Counted from the first letter of the stretch, positions 34,963-47,430 are shown. The stretch is 64,000 nt of DNA from Paenibacillus nuruki (GCF_001721045.1 NZ_MDER01000045.1:1-64000); one strand, 5' to 3'. The notes: generated by a model not told the origin, from the letters alone. A program made the numbers and translations.

Positions 34963-35249
34963 GTTGTTCCTCCTCGTTGATGTTGTTGCTTATGGCTCAA
35001 CGAGGATGGGCAATCTCCTGCATCTTCATCAGGAGCTTCCTTGCGGCGTATCATGCGCGCCAGTGTAATCGGTGTACGATGTATTGTTTTTAAAATCAGT
35101 AAAGGTAGATCGTAATGTCCACGCACTTGCCTGCTACTGATCCAAAACTCAGTAATCCCACAATAGAGATGAGCAATATATCCGTAGCTGACTGTAATCA
35201 ATAGACCAATCGAAAATAAATACGGAATCCAATCATGCATTTCAAACAA
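34905..35249 (-). CDS. Putative MifM-like membrane leader peptide of yidC
   Basis: 114-residue ORF beginning at TTG 35249 with AGGAGG eight bases upstream. One membrane segment (about 8-30, PYLFSIGLLITVSYGYIAHL) is followed by a basic stretch (about 57-70) and an acidic run (E71 to D79, APDEDAGD). The codons after it (SSL, 35006-34998) form the 5' arm of the hairpin that hides the yidC ribosome binding site. The ORF then runs on to TAG at 34905, overlapping yidC. I recognise no family. The layout is that of an arrest peptide: stalling near D79 would open the hairpin and raise yidC translation. The arrest itself is inferred. Confidence 0.62.
   Translation of the reverse strand: MFEMHDWIPYLFSIGLLITVSYGYIAHLYCGITEFWISSRQVRGHYDLPLLILKTIHRTPITLARMIRRKEAPDEDAGDCPSSLSHKQQHQRGGTTCNYSRDSHLRGKRVVFTA
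34967..35006 (-). promoter_or_regulatory. Hairpin sequestering the yidC Shine-Dalgarno
   Basis: TCCTCGTTGA (35006-34997 on the minus strand) pairs perfectly with TCAACGAGGA (34980-34971) over ten base pairs with a 16-base loop. The 3' arm includes GAGGA of the yidC Shine-Dalgarno. A second hairpin just upstream (35035-35015, CTCCTG with CAGGAG) overlaps the acidic codons of the leader and could compete. Confidence 0.8.
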
Positions 35250-35292
35250 GGAATTCACCTCCTTTTCCTATCCTACGATAGTTGATATGTTA

Positions 35293-35298
35293 ATTATA
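35293..35298 (-). promoter_or_regulatory. -10 box of the yidC leader transcript
   Basis: Perfect TATAAT on the minus strand, about 30 bases upstream of the leader ribosome binding site; the -35 is poor. It supports transcription of the leader together with yidC. Confidence 0.45.
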
Positions 35299-35395
35299 AC
35301 ATTACTACATCCTTTTTACATAAGACAAATTACGACAATATCATGTTATTTGACGACTAAAGTATAAACGTTACAAAAAATCTGTAAATCGCTCT

Positions 35396-35417
35396 TGTAA
35401 TCGCTTTTATTATATAC
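35396..35417 (+). promoter_or_regulatory. licT promoter region with cre box
   Basis: TGTAATCGCTTTTA (35396-35409) matches the cre consensus at 13 of 14 positions and abuts a TATACT -10 (35412-35417). This suggests CcpA repression of the bgl operon. Confidence 0.6.
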
Positions 35418-35436
35418 TACAATAAAGTCAGTTAAA

Positions 35437-35526
35437 GGATTGTGACCGGTCAAGCGGGCAATGCCTGAGATTATTGTAATATCATTTTGTAGAAAAATGG
35501 TATTGGAATGATTTCGGGCATTTTTT
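35437..35526 (+). promoter_or_regulatory. LicT antiterminator (RAT) and terminator before licT
   Basis: GGATTGTGACCGGTCAAGCG begins the ribonucleic antiterminator. It overlaps a long terminator stem (AATGCCTGA ... TCGGGCATT, then TTTTTT). LicT binding would stop terminator formation. It resembles the other two RATs of this operon, and places licT under its own control. The rest of the 352-base gap holds only promoter DNA. Confidence 0.88.
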
Positions 35527-35601
35527 ATATCTATATTCATGTATAGCTATATCCTTTGCATTCGATTAGCCCGTTTATTTTAGAATTGTAGGTGGAAGAT
35601 T

Positions 35602-36459
35602 ATGATTATAGAGAAAATATTAAATAATAATGTGCTACTGACCAAAAATCAAAAAGGCAAAGAAATTATCGTGATGGGTCGAGGGATTTCTTTTAAAAAA
35701 GTTATTGGCGATACAGTTGACGATCATAAAATCGATAAAATCTTTATGCTAAATGAGAACGAATTTACGGCTAAATTAACCGAGTTATTAAATGAAATTC
35801 CTGTCTCCCATTTGGAGCTGGTGAATGAAATAGTGAACCATGCGAATACAGTTCTAGGTACCACGTTGAGCGATAATATTTATCTTACGTTAACAGATCA
35901 TATTCATTTTGCACTAGAACGTCATGAGAAGAAGCTTCATATCAAAAATGCATTGCTTTTTGAAATTCAACGCTTTTACAAAAAAGAATATAGTGTAGGT
36001 CAAGATGCGCTGCAAATGATCAAAGACAGCACTGGCATTTCACTTGGCGAAGATGAAGCTGGTTTTATCACTCTTCATATTGTGAATGCACGTATGGATG
36101 GGAACGAAATGCAAGCTACAATTAAAATGACCGAGATTGTACAACATGTACTAAATATTGTGACTTACCATTATGGAATTGTACTGGATGAATCGTCACT
36201 CAACTACTCTCGCTTTGTGACACATCTACAATACTTTGCGATGCGACTATTGCGTAAAGAGATTCATTATAGCGGTGAAGAATTCCTTTATAATCAAGTC
36301 AAAACAGCATATGTCAAAGCATTTGAATGTGTAAGTAAAATCAATGACTATTTGGAAAAAACGTACCAGCAATCTTTAAGCAAAGACGAATATGTATATC
36401 TTACGATTCATATTCACCGGGTGACGGAGCGCACAACGATTGAAGAAGAACAATCATAA
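35602..36459 (+). CDS. licT: BglG/LicT-family transcriptional antiterminator
   Basis: 285-residue RNA-binding antiterminator. The N-terminal CAT RNA-binding domain (about 1-56, starting KILNNNVLLTKNQKGKEIIVMG) is followed by two PRD domains. Likely phosphorylated histidines are in LERH and LHIVNA (PRD1) and in THLQYFAMR and IHIHRVTER (PRD2). It binds the RATs before licT, bglP and bglA. Beta-glucoside PTS phosphorylation turns it off when sugar is absent, and HPr phosphorylation activates it. Followed by bglP and bglA in the same direction. Confidence 0.94.
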   Translation: MIIEKILNNNVLLTKNQKGKEIIVMGRGISFKKVIGDTVDDHKIDKIFMLNENEFTAKLTELLNEIPVSHLELVNEIVNHANTVLGTTLSDNIYLTLTDHIHFALERHEKKLHIKNALLFEIQRFYKKEYSVGQDALQMIKDSTGISLGEDEAGFITLHIVNARMDGNEMQATIKMTEIVQHVLNIVTYHYGIVLDESSLNYSRFVTHLQYFAMRLLRKEIHYSGEEFLYNQVKTAYVKAFECVSKINDYLEKTYQQSLSKDEYVYLTIHIHRVTERTTIEEEQS

Positions 36460-36480
36460 TTGAATACATTCCATCCACTA

Positions 36481-36573
36481 GGATTGTGACTGGTTATGCA
36501 GGCAAAACCTAAACTGATGGTGAAAAGGACGTGCTCAAGCGATGTCTATTTCACCACGAGTTTAGGTTTTTCT
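36481..36573 (+). promoter_or_regulatory. LicT RAT and terminator before bglP
   Basis: GGATTGTGACTGGTTATGCA matches the classic RAT. It overlaps a terminator whose arms are AAACCTAAACTGATGGTGAAA and TTTCACCACGAGTTTAGGTTT, followed by T's. It lies between the licT stop and bglP. Confidence 0.9.
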
Positions 36574-36700
36574 TGTTCATAAAAGAAAATACGAGCGCCG
36601 GCAACTTCTCTTTTTTCTTTTATTGTACAGTTAAGCTTTCCTTCCACACATGTCGGCCAACATGTAGTGAGGATATTATTATTAGCGATGTATTTATTAA

Positions 36701-38599
<1,899 letters not shown>

Positions 38600-38679
38600 G
38601 ATTCACGTTAGATTTATGGTAGGTGCTTGAAAACGCTATTCTTGTGTATTACAATAAGGATAGATAATTAAATAACTCA

Positions 38680-40313
<1,634 letters not shown>

Positions 40314-40419
40314 GACCGATGATATAAAGATGATACTATGATACTCTTTCTGAGCGATTAGCTGACTAGATCATCAATCTTCAGGTAACTAACAAGAAAG
40401 AGTATTATATTTCATATTA

Positions 40420-40458
40420 AAAGACGTATCCTCTTTTCAAAGAAGATACGTCTTTTTT
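40420..40458 (+). terminator. Terminator after bglA
   Basis: AAGACGTATCCTCTT pairs with AAGAAGATACGTCTT and is followed by TTT; a T run on both sides, so it also serves the convergent MerR gene. Confidence 0.85.
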
Positions 40459-40474
40459 ATGTGTTGATATCCAT

Positions 40475-40918
40475 TTACCTATGTTTAGCTAACATTCTTT
40501 CACTAACGACAGCATCACATTCGTGATTGTGGATATCTGGATTTTGATCTGTTTCTATATAATGATCTATCGTATATTCCAAAAAGCGTTGTGTCTCCAT
40601 CAACTCGGCAATACTTTGTTTAACTTTGAGATGATGCTCTTTGAGTATTTGTAATCTTGTGTCTAATGTGCTGTTACCGACTACCGCTAATTCGCGATAA
40701 TTCTTCATCTGTTCCAACGTCATCCCTGTCGCTTTCAGTCGGGTTAGAAAAATGATTCCTTGAATTTGTTGCTTACTGTATGCTCGATGTCCATTGGGCT
40801 GACGATCTGCATAAGGTAGTAACCCAATCTTTTCATAATAGCGAATAGTGTCTTCGCTCAATCCAGTCAATTCAGCAGCTTCCTTAATAGATGTCATGTG
40901 TTCAGGAATATCGATCAT
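40475..40918 (-). CDS. MerR-family regulator
   Basis: 147 residues. N-terminal helix-turn-helix with SIKEAAELTGLSEDTIRYYEKIGLLP (about 10-36), a dimerisation helix, and a C-terminal tail HNHECD. The single Cys, C134, sits in that tail, unlike the N-half Cys of redox-type AdhR/NmlR; so the inducer is unknown. It is second in the operon after the SDR, and presumably controls the operon promoter at 41726-41756. Confidence 0.88.
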   Translation of the reverse strand: MIDIPEHMTSIKEAAELTGLSEDTIRYYEKIGLLPYADRQPNGHRAYSKQQIQGIIFLTRLKATGMTLEQMKNYRELAVVGNSTLDTRLQILKEHHLKVKQSIAELMETQRFLEYTIDHYIETDQNPDIHNHECDAVVSERMLAKHR

Positions 40919-40951
40919 ACGTCTATTGTCATCTCCTTGATTAAATGTATA

Positions 40952-41680
40952 TCACCACGGTACAACACCATTTTCATCGAAAAATTGCCCTGTTGGACCT
41001 TTTTCATCCAGAGTAGCCAGTTCTACGATAATAGTTGCCGCTTGTTCTACAGAACGTGGCCCTGTATTGTCGTTAAAATCAGTTGCTGTATACCCGGGAT
41101 CAGCTGCGTTCACTTTAAGCGTAGTGTCTTTAAATTCCTTCGCAAACATTACGGTTACAGCATTTAAGCTTGCTTTTGAACTGGCATAAGCTAATCCGTT
41201 AAAAGCAGCATATTCATAATTAGGATCACTATTTTGAGTCAAAGAACCTAATCCACTGGATACATTTACAATGCGTGGAGCAGAAGATTTCTGTAATAAA
41301 GGTAACATATGTTGGGTTAATTCAACGACTCCGAATACATTGGTATCATACACAAGACGCATATTTGCTACTTTGTATTGACTTGGTGGTGACATAGCAT
41401 CTATCGAAACACCAGCATTATTGATTAATACATCTAACGAACCAAACTGTTGCTCAATGTATTTGGAAGCTGATTCAATCGTTGCTGTATCTGTAACATC
41501 TAACTGTATAAAATGAGCTGTTATTCCTTGCGTCAACAAGTTTTCGACCGCTTCTTGCCCACGAGATTCATCACGAGCTCCTACCAGTATTGTATATCCT
41601 TGACGGCCTAATTGTTGCGCTGTCTCATAACCGATTCCTTTGTTGGCTCCTGTAATGAACACTGTTTTGTTCTGACTCAT
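40952..41680 (-). CDS. Short-chain dehydrogenase/reductase
   Basis: 242 residues with TGANKGIG, NNAGVS and catalytic YASSK (in AYASSKASLN). The carbonyl-reductase-like substrate cannot be read. ATG 41680 has an AGAGGGTA ribosome binding site. First gene of the MerR operon; the canonical MerR operator overlies its promoter. Confidence 0.9.
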   Translation of the reverse strand: MSQNKTVFITGANKGIGYETAQQLGRQGYTILVGARDESRGQEAVENLLTQGITAHFIQLDVTDTATIESASKYIEQQFGSLDVLINNAGVSIDAMSPPSQYKVANMRLVYDTNVFGVVELTQHMLPLLQKSSAPRIVNVSSGLGSLTQNSDPNYEYAAFNGLAYASSKASLNAVTVMFAKEFKDTTLKVNAADPGYTATDFNDNTGPRSVEQAATIIVELATLDEKGPTGQFFDENGVVPW

Positions 41681-41725
41681 GTATATACCCTCTTTTCTAG
41701 TAGTAGATGAAGTGGTTCTATACAC

Positions 41726-41756
41726 ACTCTACTACTTGGAGTATACTCCAAGTCAA
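41726..41756 (-). promoter_or_regulatory. MerR-type promoter/operator of the SDR operon
   Basis: Perfect 20-bp palindrome ACTTGGAGTATACTCCAAGT (41734-41753). On the minus strand it lies between -35 TTGACT and -10 TAGAGT with a 19-base spacer, the long spacing that MerR proteins correct. Confidence 0.88.
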
Positions 41757-41837
41757 GTCGCTTTCTCGCAAAAGAATAGGTAACTCGAATAGTTCTCTAT
41801 TTTTAACTATTCTAATAATGATAGATTTCTTTCATCT

Positions 41838-42950
41838 TTATGGCATATTGCTTGTTTTTGCTCTCTTTCTCTGCGCGTGATGCCATAGGGCTTGAACAGC
41901 AAGTCCAATTTCGATCACAAGTAATATACTAATGATCCATGAACCACCTGTCAAAATCCAACGATACATTTCAAGCGCCCATCGTGATTCAGTATACTGC
42001 TGATATAACGGGTAGATACGCAAAGTAAAGAAATAAAACATCCCTAATGTAAATAAACGAGTCCATTGTGCAGTATTATAGATGCCAATCCCTTGTCTCC
42101 ATCCTTTAGCTTGAATACGTCTTATAGCACGAACCACTTCTATTCCTTCAACGATAATCAATATTATCCACGTGATCCACCATAAATAAATAATCGCTCC
42201 ATCAGACCAAGCATGAACGGTTTGTACAGCCGCTCCGGTAATAGCAAGTGCTCCGTATAGAATACAGTTAGGATCTGTCCACTCCTCTACTATAGGATGA
42301 CGATGATGCCAATAACGATAGACAATCAACACTACACTCCATACATAAAATATCAGCCCTATAATAATAAGAGTCTGATGAAGCCATAACAGATTATCGA
42401 TCTTAAATATTTGATGTAATAAGAGCACGATAGACTGCGTGGATACGGTAGACAGCAATATTATGCCATGTACACGGTGGATCTGAGATTGATGCAGGAT
42501 TTGGTACCAACCCCGACACATTACATATAACACAACTAACCATAATCCTATATTGAGAATAGTTATAATGCGAATAATTTCATTTAAAATAAAGTGATTA
42601 AATGAGGCATGAATAGCAATTAATAATGTGGATGTACCTGCCACCCACGTTCCAGTAGCAAACCGCATAACAGGATCAGCTAGATGGTCTTGATACAAGC
42701 GACCCCGGCGAATAGAACCGATATAGCTTACTAACAAATATAGCCAGATCCCTACAGTTATTATCACTAACAGAGAAGTCCATATACTCTTTGGACTGTA
42801 ACCTGATAGCTGTTGCCAGGCTCCTTGTATAAAAATACCTAGAGCCATGACAATACTACTAGTGGCTGTTGGTACAACAGGTACATCCTTTTTGCTACTC
42901 CATGTGATCATAATCGCAATGATAAAAAGTAGTAGCAAACCTATAAGCAT
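41838..42950 (-). CDS. Polytopic membrane protein, SLAC1/TehA-like (tentative)
   Basis: 370 residues, roughly ten hydrophobic helices. DPVMRFATGTWVAGTS in the middle (about 95-110) resembles the motif of the TDT/SLAC1 group of anion channels, but I recognised it from pattern only. It is a paralogue of the 46092-47231 protein (shared HLADPVxRFAxGTWxAGTS). It is 86 bases from the molybdoenzyme stop, so probably cotranscribed. A role in moving an anion connected with the molybdoenzyme is inferred. Confidence 0.6.
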   Translation of the reverse strand: MLIGLLLLFIIAIMITWSSKKDVPVVPTATSSIVMALGIFIQGAWQQLSGYSPKSIWTSLLVIITVGIWLYLLVSYIGSIRRGRLYQDHLADPVMRFATGTWVAGTSTLLIAIHASFNHFILNEIIRIITILNIGLWLVVLYVMCRGWYQILHQSQIHRVHGIILLSTVSTQSIVLLLHQIFKIDNLLWLHQTLIIIGLIFYVWSVVLIVYRYWHHRHPIVEEWTDPNCILYGALAITGAAVQTVHAWSDGAIIYLWWITWIILIIVEGIEVVRAIRRIQAKGWRQGIGIYNTAQWTRLFTLGMFYFFTLRIYPLYQQYTESRWALEMYRWILTGGSWIISILLVIEIGLAVQALWHHAQRKRAKTSNMP

Positions 42951-43036
42951 GATTATTCTCCTTTATCTATGATCGAAATAATCTATATGCTGTGATCTAC
43001 AAAATGCACGTTTAACTTTTACTTCATTCTTATTAA

Positions 43037-45463
43037 TTATGCTCGACCTCGTTGCGGGATATACGGTGGAACAGGTGTGTTAAGAACAGAGATCGGTACT
43101 TCTAACGATTGTCCCATTTGAATATCATACGGTGTATTTAAGCGATTGGCTTGTAACAGATGCTCTACAGTCATATTATATTGTTCGGCAATATATTCAG
43201 CCGATTCTTCGCCGATTACGATATGTTCTTTGCGTAACTTTTCGATTCGACAAGCGGCTTGTTTGAATGTAGGCTGTTTGGACAATGGATCTGTGAAATC
43301 AGCAGTTAACTCGTTAGCCGCTTGATTACCTTCCCAGCTTCCATAATGAAAAGGTACAAATACCAATCCTTTTTGCACCGCTTTACCAATCCGAGCAGGT
43401 ACTTCAATCCAGCCCCGTGGGGATCGAATCCGTACCACTTCCCCTTGTACAATAGACATCGCTGCGGCATCATCTTCATGTATTTCTACATAACCATTTG
43501 GTGCAGCCATCTGTAGGTGGGGAGCACGAGCTGTTTTGGTACGGGTATGCCAGTGCCATACTAACCGACCAGTTGTAAGCCACATCGGATAATCTTGATT
43601 TGGTTGTTCCGTGGGTGCCAGATAGCGAGTTGGATGTAGAATTGCCCGTCCATTCGCTTCTTTTTTGACAAATTCATCATGAGATAAGGGTCGCCCACTG
43701 AATTGATCTTTGGTATAACTTTGCGCATAATCAGCATGTGTGGGGAACTTATAATCACTGTACAATCTTGGTGTCCCTTCTGGATGTTGATCATTGGTAG
43801 GCCAGCGTAGTCCATTGGATTGCTCAAGCTTATCGTAAGTCATACCTGTCATATCACATGGACGACCGCTAGATACTGTTTTCCATTCTTCAAAACATTC
43901 TTCAGGTGTAGAATAACCAATTAACGGTTGACCATCTTTGTCTTTTAACTCCATTCGATCAGCAAAATCAAGCAAAATCTGTAGATCACTTTTGACTCCC
44001 TGAGGTGGTTCTACTGCTTTACGCAAAATGTTGATTGTACGATCTGCATTTTCCATCGTTCCTTCTTTTTCTCCCCATAACGCCACAGGTAGAATAACAT
44101 CTGCTACTTTTGCTGTTTCTGTTAAAAAAGGATCTTGTACAACCACAAAAATCTTTTCTAACGCTTTGCGTGCACGACGACGATTAGGCAAAGAAACCAT
44201 AGGATTAGTGCCAATATTCCAGAAAAAAGTGACTTTTCCTTCTTCTATCATATCAATCTGCTCTTCTATTCCTTTTTCCGGACCTGTCGGCAATGTATCT
44301 GGTTCTACATTCCATAAAGTCGCCATCTCTTCAATATGCTGAGGATTCATCGGATTACGTTGTGCTGGATAAGTACCCACTCCACCTGCTGTCCGATTCG
44401 CTGAGGAACTTGGTTGTCCTGCCATATGTAAAGGCCCACAACCAGGCTTACCAATCAGCCCTCGTAACAAGTGCATATTGTTGATCGCTACACAAGCAGT
44501 TGTTGCATCTGCACTTTGAAAAGTACCTTGTAATGTAGTGGTTACCATAGAAGTAGTCTGACCAATCACACGCCCGGCTTCCTCTAATTGGTCCACAGGG
44601 ATTCCTGTCACTTCAGAACTACGCTCTGGTGTCCAATCCTGAACGGCGGCTGCCATCTGATCATAACCAATCGTATACTGATCAACAAATGACTGATCCA
44701 CATAACCATCTCGAATCAAAATATGCGTCAATCCATTTAATAAGGCTACATTAGTACCCGGACGAAGTTGTAAATGTAAGTCAGCATTGCGAGCTGTCAA
44801 TGTCAGGCGAGGATCAACAACAATAATATAAGGATGACCTTCACGCTCTTTACGTTGCATAATTCGTTCATGCAATACTGTACCTGTCTCTGCTACATTG
44901 TGTCCAAATAACATTAACGTATCTGTAACATCTACATCATCAAAAGAAGCCGGTGTACCGTCTGCTCCAAAAGATTGCAACAAACAAAATTCTGTTGTCG
45001 CTGTACAAAGACGAGTATTGGCATCTAGCAGATGGGTATGCAGACCAGCACGTCCAATTTTGGCAATTGTATAATAGTCTTCTAGATAAGCCTGTCCTGT
45101 GGAATAGATAGCGATACTATTACTACCTTGCTTCGCTATAGACGCTTTGGCTTTGGTCACAATCAGTGCCATAGCTTCTTCCCAACTTGCTGGTTCTAAT
45201 TGTCCTGCATGATTCCGAATCAAAGGAGTTAATAATCGATCGGGACTGTTATTGGCATACCATTGATTTTCACCTTTAGGACCTAATCGTCCACGGTTAA
45301 TAGGATGGTTCCCATTGCCTTTAATTCCAACAATCTGATTATCTTTGACAGCGACATGACAGCCACAACCTACCGAGCAAATATTACATGTACTGTATAC
45401 CCAGCGGTCTACTTCACCTTGAGAATATACATTCATATCAATACGTTCGTCTTGCCAGCTCAT
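43037..45463 (-). CDS. Molybdopterin oxidoreductase with C-terminal LysM domain
   Basis: 808 residues, DMSO-reductase/nitrate-reductase superfamily. Cysteines C26-x2-C29-x3-C33 begin the N-terminal 4Fe-4S site. The expected fourth Cys position reads GRLGPKG, with Gly61; C35 could replace it. The molybdenum ligand is likely C153 in TRLCTATTEF. The C-terminus (about 747-791, EESAEYIAEQYNMTVEHLLQ) has the LysM pattern. There is no Tat signal, so the protein looks cytosolic, which makes a LysM puzzling. Substrate unknown; nitrate or another oxoanion is possible. The start overlaps the 143-aa gene by four bases (ATGA). Confidence 0.85.
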   Translation of the reverse strand: MSWQDERIDMNVYSQGEVDRWVYSTCNICSVGCGCHVAVKDNQIVGIKGNGNHPINRGRLGPKGENQWYANNSPDRLLTPLIRNHAGQLEPASWEEAMALIVTKAKASIAKQGSNSIAIYSTGQAYLEDYYTIAKIGRAGLHTHLLDANTRLCTATTEFCLLQSFGADGTPASFDDVDVTDTLMLFGHNVAETGTVLHERIMQRKEREGHPYIIVVDPRLTLTARNADLHLQLRPGTNVALLNGLTHILIRDGYVDQSFVDQYTIGYDQMAAAVQDWTPERSSEVTGIPVDQLEEAGRVIGQTTSMVTTTLQGTFQSADATTACVAINNMHLLRGLIGKPGCGPLHMAGQPSSSANRTAGGVGTYPAQRNPMNPQHIEEMATLWNVEPDTLPTGPEKGIEEQIDMIEEGKVTFFWNIGTNPMVSLPNRRRARKALEKIFVVVQDPFLTETAKVADVILPVALWGEKEGTMENADRTINILRKAVEPPQGVKSDLQILLDFADRMELKDKDGQPLIGYSTPEECFEEWKTVSSGRPCDMTGMTYDKLEQSNGLRWPTNDQHPEGTPRLYSDYKFPTHADYAQSYTKDQFSGRPLSHDEFVKKEANGRAILHPTRYLAPTEQPNQDYPMWLTTGRLVWHWHTRTKTARAPHLQMAAPNGYVEIHEDDAAAMSIVQGEVVRIRSPRGWIEVPARIGKAVQKGLVFVPFHYGSWEGNQAANELTADFTDPLSKQPTFKQAACRIEKLRKEHIVIGEESAEYIAEQYNMTVEHLLQANRLNTPYDIQMGQSLEVPISVLNTPVPPYIPQRGRA

Positions 45464-45891
45464 ACTTGCACCCCCAGATAAAAAGATGGAATAAGATATT
45501 TGATAGCTGCTTCACCATAATGTTGTTTCATAAGATCGGCTATATTATTAAGCTGTTCTCGAACACTACGATATAACGATTCAATCTCTTCAACATATTC
45601 AGTCTCAAAAGAAGGCATCCATTCTACCGCTCGAACCCAAGCGCGCATCGTTGGCTCACTCACCTCATTATTTTGATAAATGATCGCGAGATAAGGACGA
45701 ATTTTATCTAAATCAGGATTAGAATGCTGGTCTGATTCTTGTAGAGGTAGTAGATGATCTAGCGCTTCACGCTGTTCATGGGTGGTGTAGCGAATCAGCT
45801 CGATAAGCGGGTGTTTCATCGGTTCTGTTTTTTCTAATATCTGATTGACATCATGCGATATTTGCTCTAAATGTGTTGTCAAAAAATTCAT
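45460..45891 (-). CDS. Hypothetical helical protein co-translated with the molybdoenzyme
   Basis: 143 residues, helix-rich and acidic, no membrane segments or Cys motif. Overlaps the molybdoenzyme gene by four bases, so it is translationally coupled. Dedicated chaperones of the NarJ/TorD type often precede molybdoenzymes and have this size and helicity, but I see no NarJ motif. The chaperone role is an inference from context. The start follows GGAGGGAC. Confidence 0.6.
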   Translation of the reverse strand: MNFLTTHLEQISHDVNQILEKTEPMKHPLIELIRYTTHEQREALDHLLPLQESDQHSNPDLDKIRPYLAIIYQNNEVSEPTMRAWVRAVEWMPSFETEYVEEIESLYRSVREQLNNIADLMKQHYGEAAIKYLIPSFYLGVQV

Positions 45892-46027
45892 TATGTCCCT
45901 CCATCATGATATGAATTAGCTTACCTTTCTAGAATAAAGCTCAAATTATTTCTATATTATTACCCACAATCACTCACATATATGTCTATATATACATTTT
46001 TTATGATCGATTTTCTGTAACATAAAC

Positions 46028-46075
46028 AAAAAAGCGTATAGAGCACCTTCGTTAGAAAGTCGTCTATACGCTTTT
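46028..46075 (-). terminator. Terminator of the upstream membrane protein gene
   Basis: AAAAGCGTATAGA pairs with TCTATACGCTTTT, with T's on the minus strand. It separates the 46092-47231 gene from the molybdoenzyme operon. Confidence 0.8.
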
Positions 46076-46091
46076 GGCTATGATTATGATA

Positions 46092-47231
46092 TTACTTCAT
46101 TTTTCTTGAATGTACATGTGGGATACGTTGAACTGGCACTTCTGCAACGACAGGACGATGTACAAATGCATCAACCGATAGTACACATTGCCAGATTAAC
46201 AAAATGACCATCATACCAGCAGTTATGATAACTACACTCATCTGTAGATTCGCTAGTGATGCATTCATGATTGAACTTGAATTCATACTGATGAGACGCC
46301 ATGTAAATAGATTAAAAATACCGATCGTAAATATCCGACTCCATTGTGTCACATCGTATGTCCCTACCGCTGTTTTCCAGCCATGTCGTCTTATTCTCAT
46401 CACAGCACGAATCATCTCAATACATTCCACGACAAGTAATACAGCTAGCGATATCCACCATAATATCGATACACTACTCGGTGTCCAACTAGATGTCTCA
46501 ATAACAGCCACTCCTGTGATGGCTAATGCACCGTACATCATTACATTATTACTTTGCGATTGATCTGCTGTATTCCAAGCATACCGTACATATCGATAGA
46601 TCATTAAGCTAGCTAACACTACATATAAGACCAGTCCCCAACCAATCAGCAGACGGCAAATAATCAACATCGCTTCACTATGTCCAAAAATATCATACAA
46701 TAACATCGCAATCGATTGTGTTGCTACAGTAGCCAATAATACAATGCCATGAACATGCCGTCCAGCTTGCATTTTAGCAATATCGATCATACTTTTCACT
46801 ACCCAATACATAAAGAATATCCATAATCCGATAGTCATGACTGCTAGAATCAATACCGTTTCATAGACCCATGAAGATGGAAATGAAGTATAGATCGTGA
46901 TCAGTAAAATAGAAGTTCCCGCAATCCATGTCCCTATTGCAAACCGACCTACTGGATCAGCTAAATGGATAGCATAAAATTCGTCTTTACGAATCGAAGT
47001 GATATAACCCAGTAATAGATAGATCCAGATCGCAATCAAAAGAATCACTAATGCCGATGTAGCATAAGAGTATACAGACAATCCTGTTAATTCACCCCAA
47101 GCTCCTTGTATAAAAATACCTCCAACCATCAGTATACTTCCTGCGGCGGTTGGCATATCTGATTTACGCCTATACGTATGTGTAGTCATTAATCCGACAA
47201 TGATGCAAGCCAGCATCAAAATAATCAGCAT
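46092..47231 (-). CDS. Polytopic membrane protein, paralogue of 41838-42950
   Basis: 379 residues, about ten helices. HLADPVGRFAIGTWIAGTS and several later segments match the 370-aa protein on the other side of the molybdoenzyme. TDT/SLAC1-like anion channel is the tentative family. A terminator follows it, so it is a separate transcript from the molybdoenzyme genes. Two diverged copies around one enzyme suggest related roles or recent duplication. Confidence 0.58.
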   Translation of the reverse strand: MLIILMLACIIVGLMTTHTYRRKSDMPTAAGSILMVGGIFIQGAWGELTGLSVYSYATSALVILLIAIWIYLLLGYITSIRKDEFYAIHLADPVGRFAIGTWIAGTSILLITIYTSFPSSWVYETVLILAVMTIGLWIFFMYWVVKSMIDIAKMQAGRHVHGIVLLATVATQSIAMLLYDIFGHSEAMLIICRLLIGWGLVLYVVLASLMIYRYVRYAWNTADQSQSNNVMMYGALAITGVAVIETSSWTPSSVSILWWISLAVLLVVECIEMIRAVMRIRRHGWKTAVGTYDVTQWSRIFTIGIFNLFTWRLISMNSSSIMNASLANLQMSVVIITAGMMVILLIWQCVLSVDAFVHRPVVAEVPVQRIPHVHSRKMK

Positions 47232-47430
47232 CCCTATTGATCTTCCTTTCGAGTGATACAGAAATAAAATATATTTCAGTAAATAGTACCTATATCTAAG
47301 TAGTAGTAACCTGTTATTTCAAAATAAATAGTAGCTTTAGTATAGCATAGTATGTAAGTAATGTTAGGTTGAGATTAGGTAAGAAATAATTTACTTTCTA
47401 TATAAAGTATACGTATTCTTTTTAAAATGC

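Noticed and set aside
35346-35540. 64-codon minus-strand frame over the licT leader
   Set aside because: It spans the RAT/terminator hairpin, lies antisense to it, and has no ribosome binding site.
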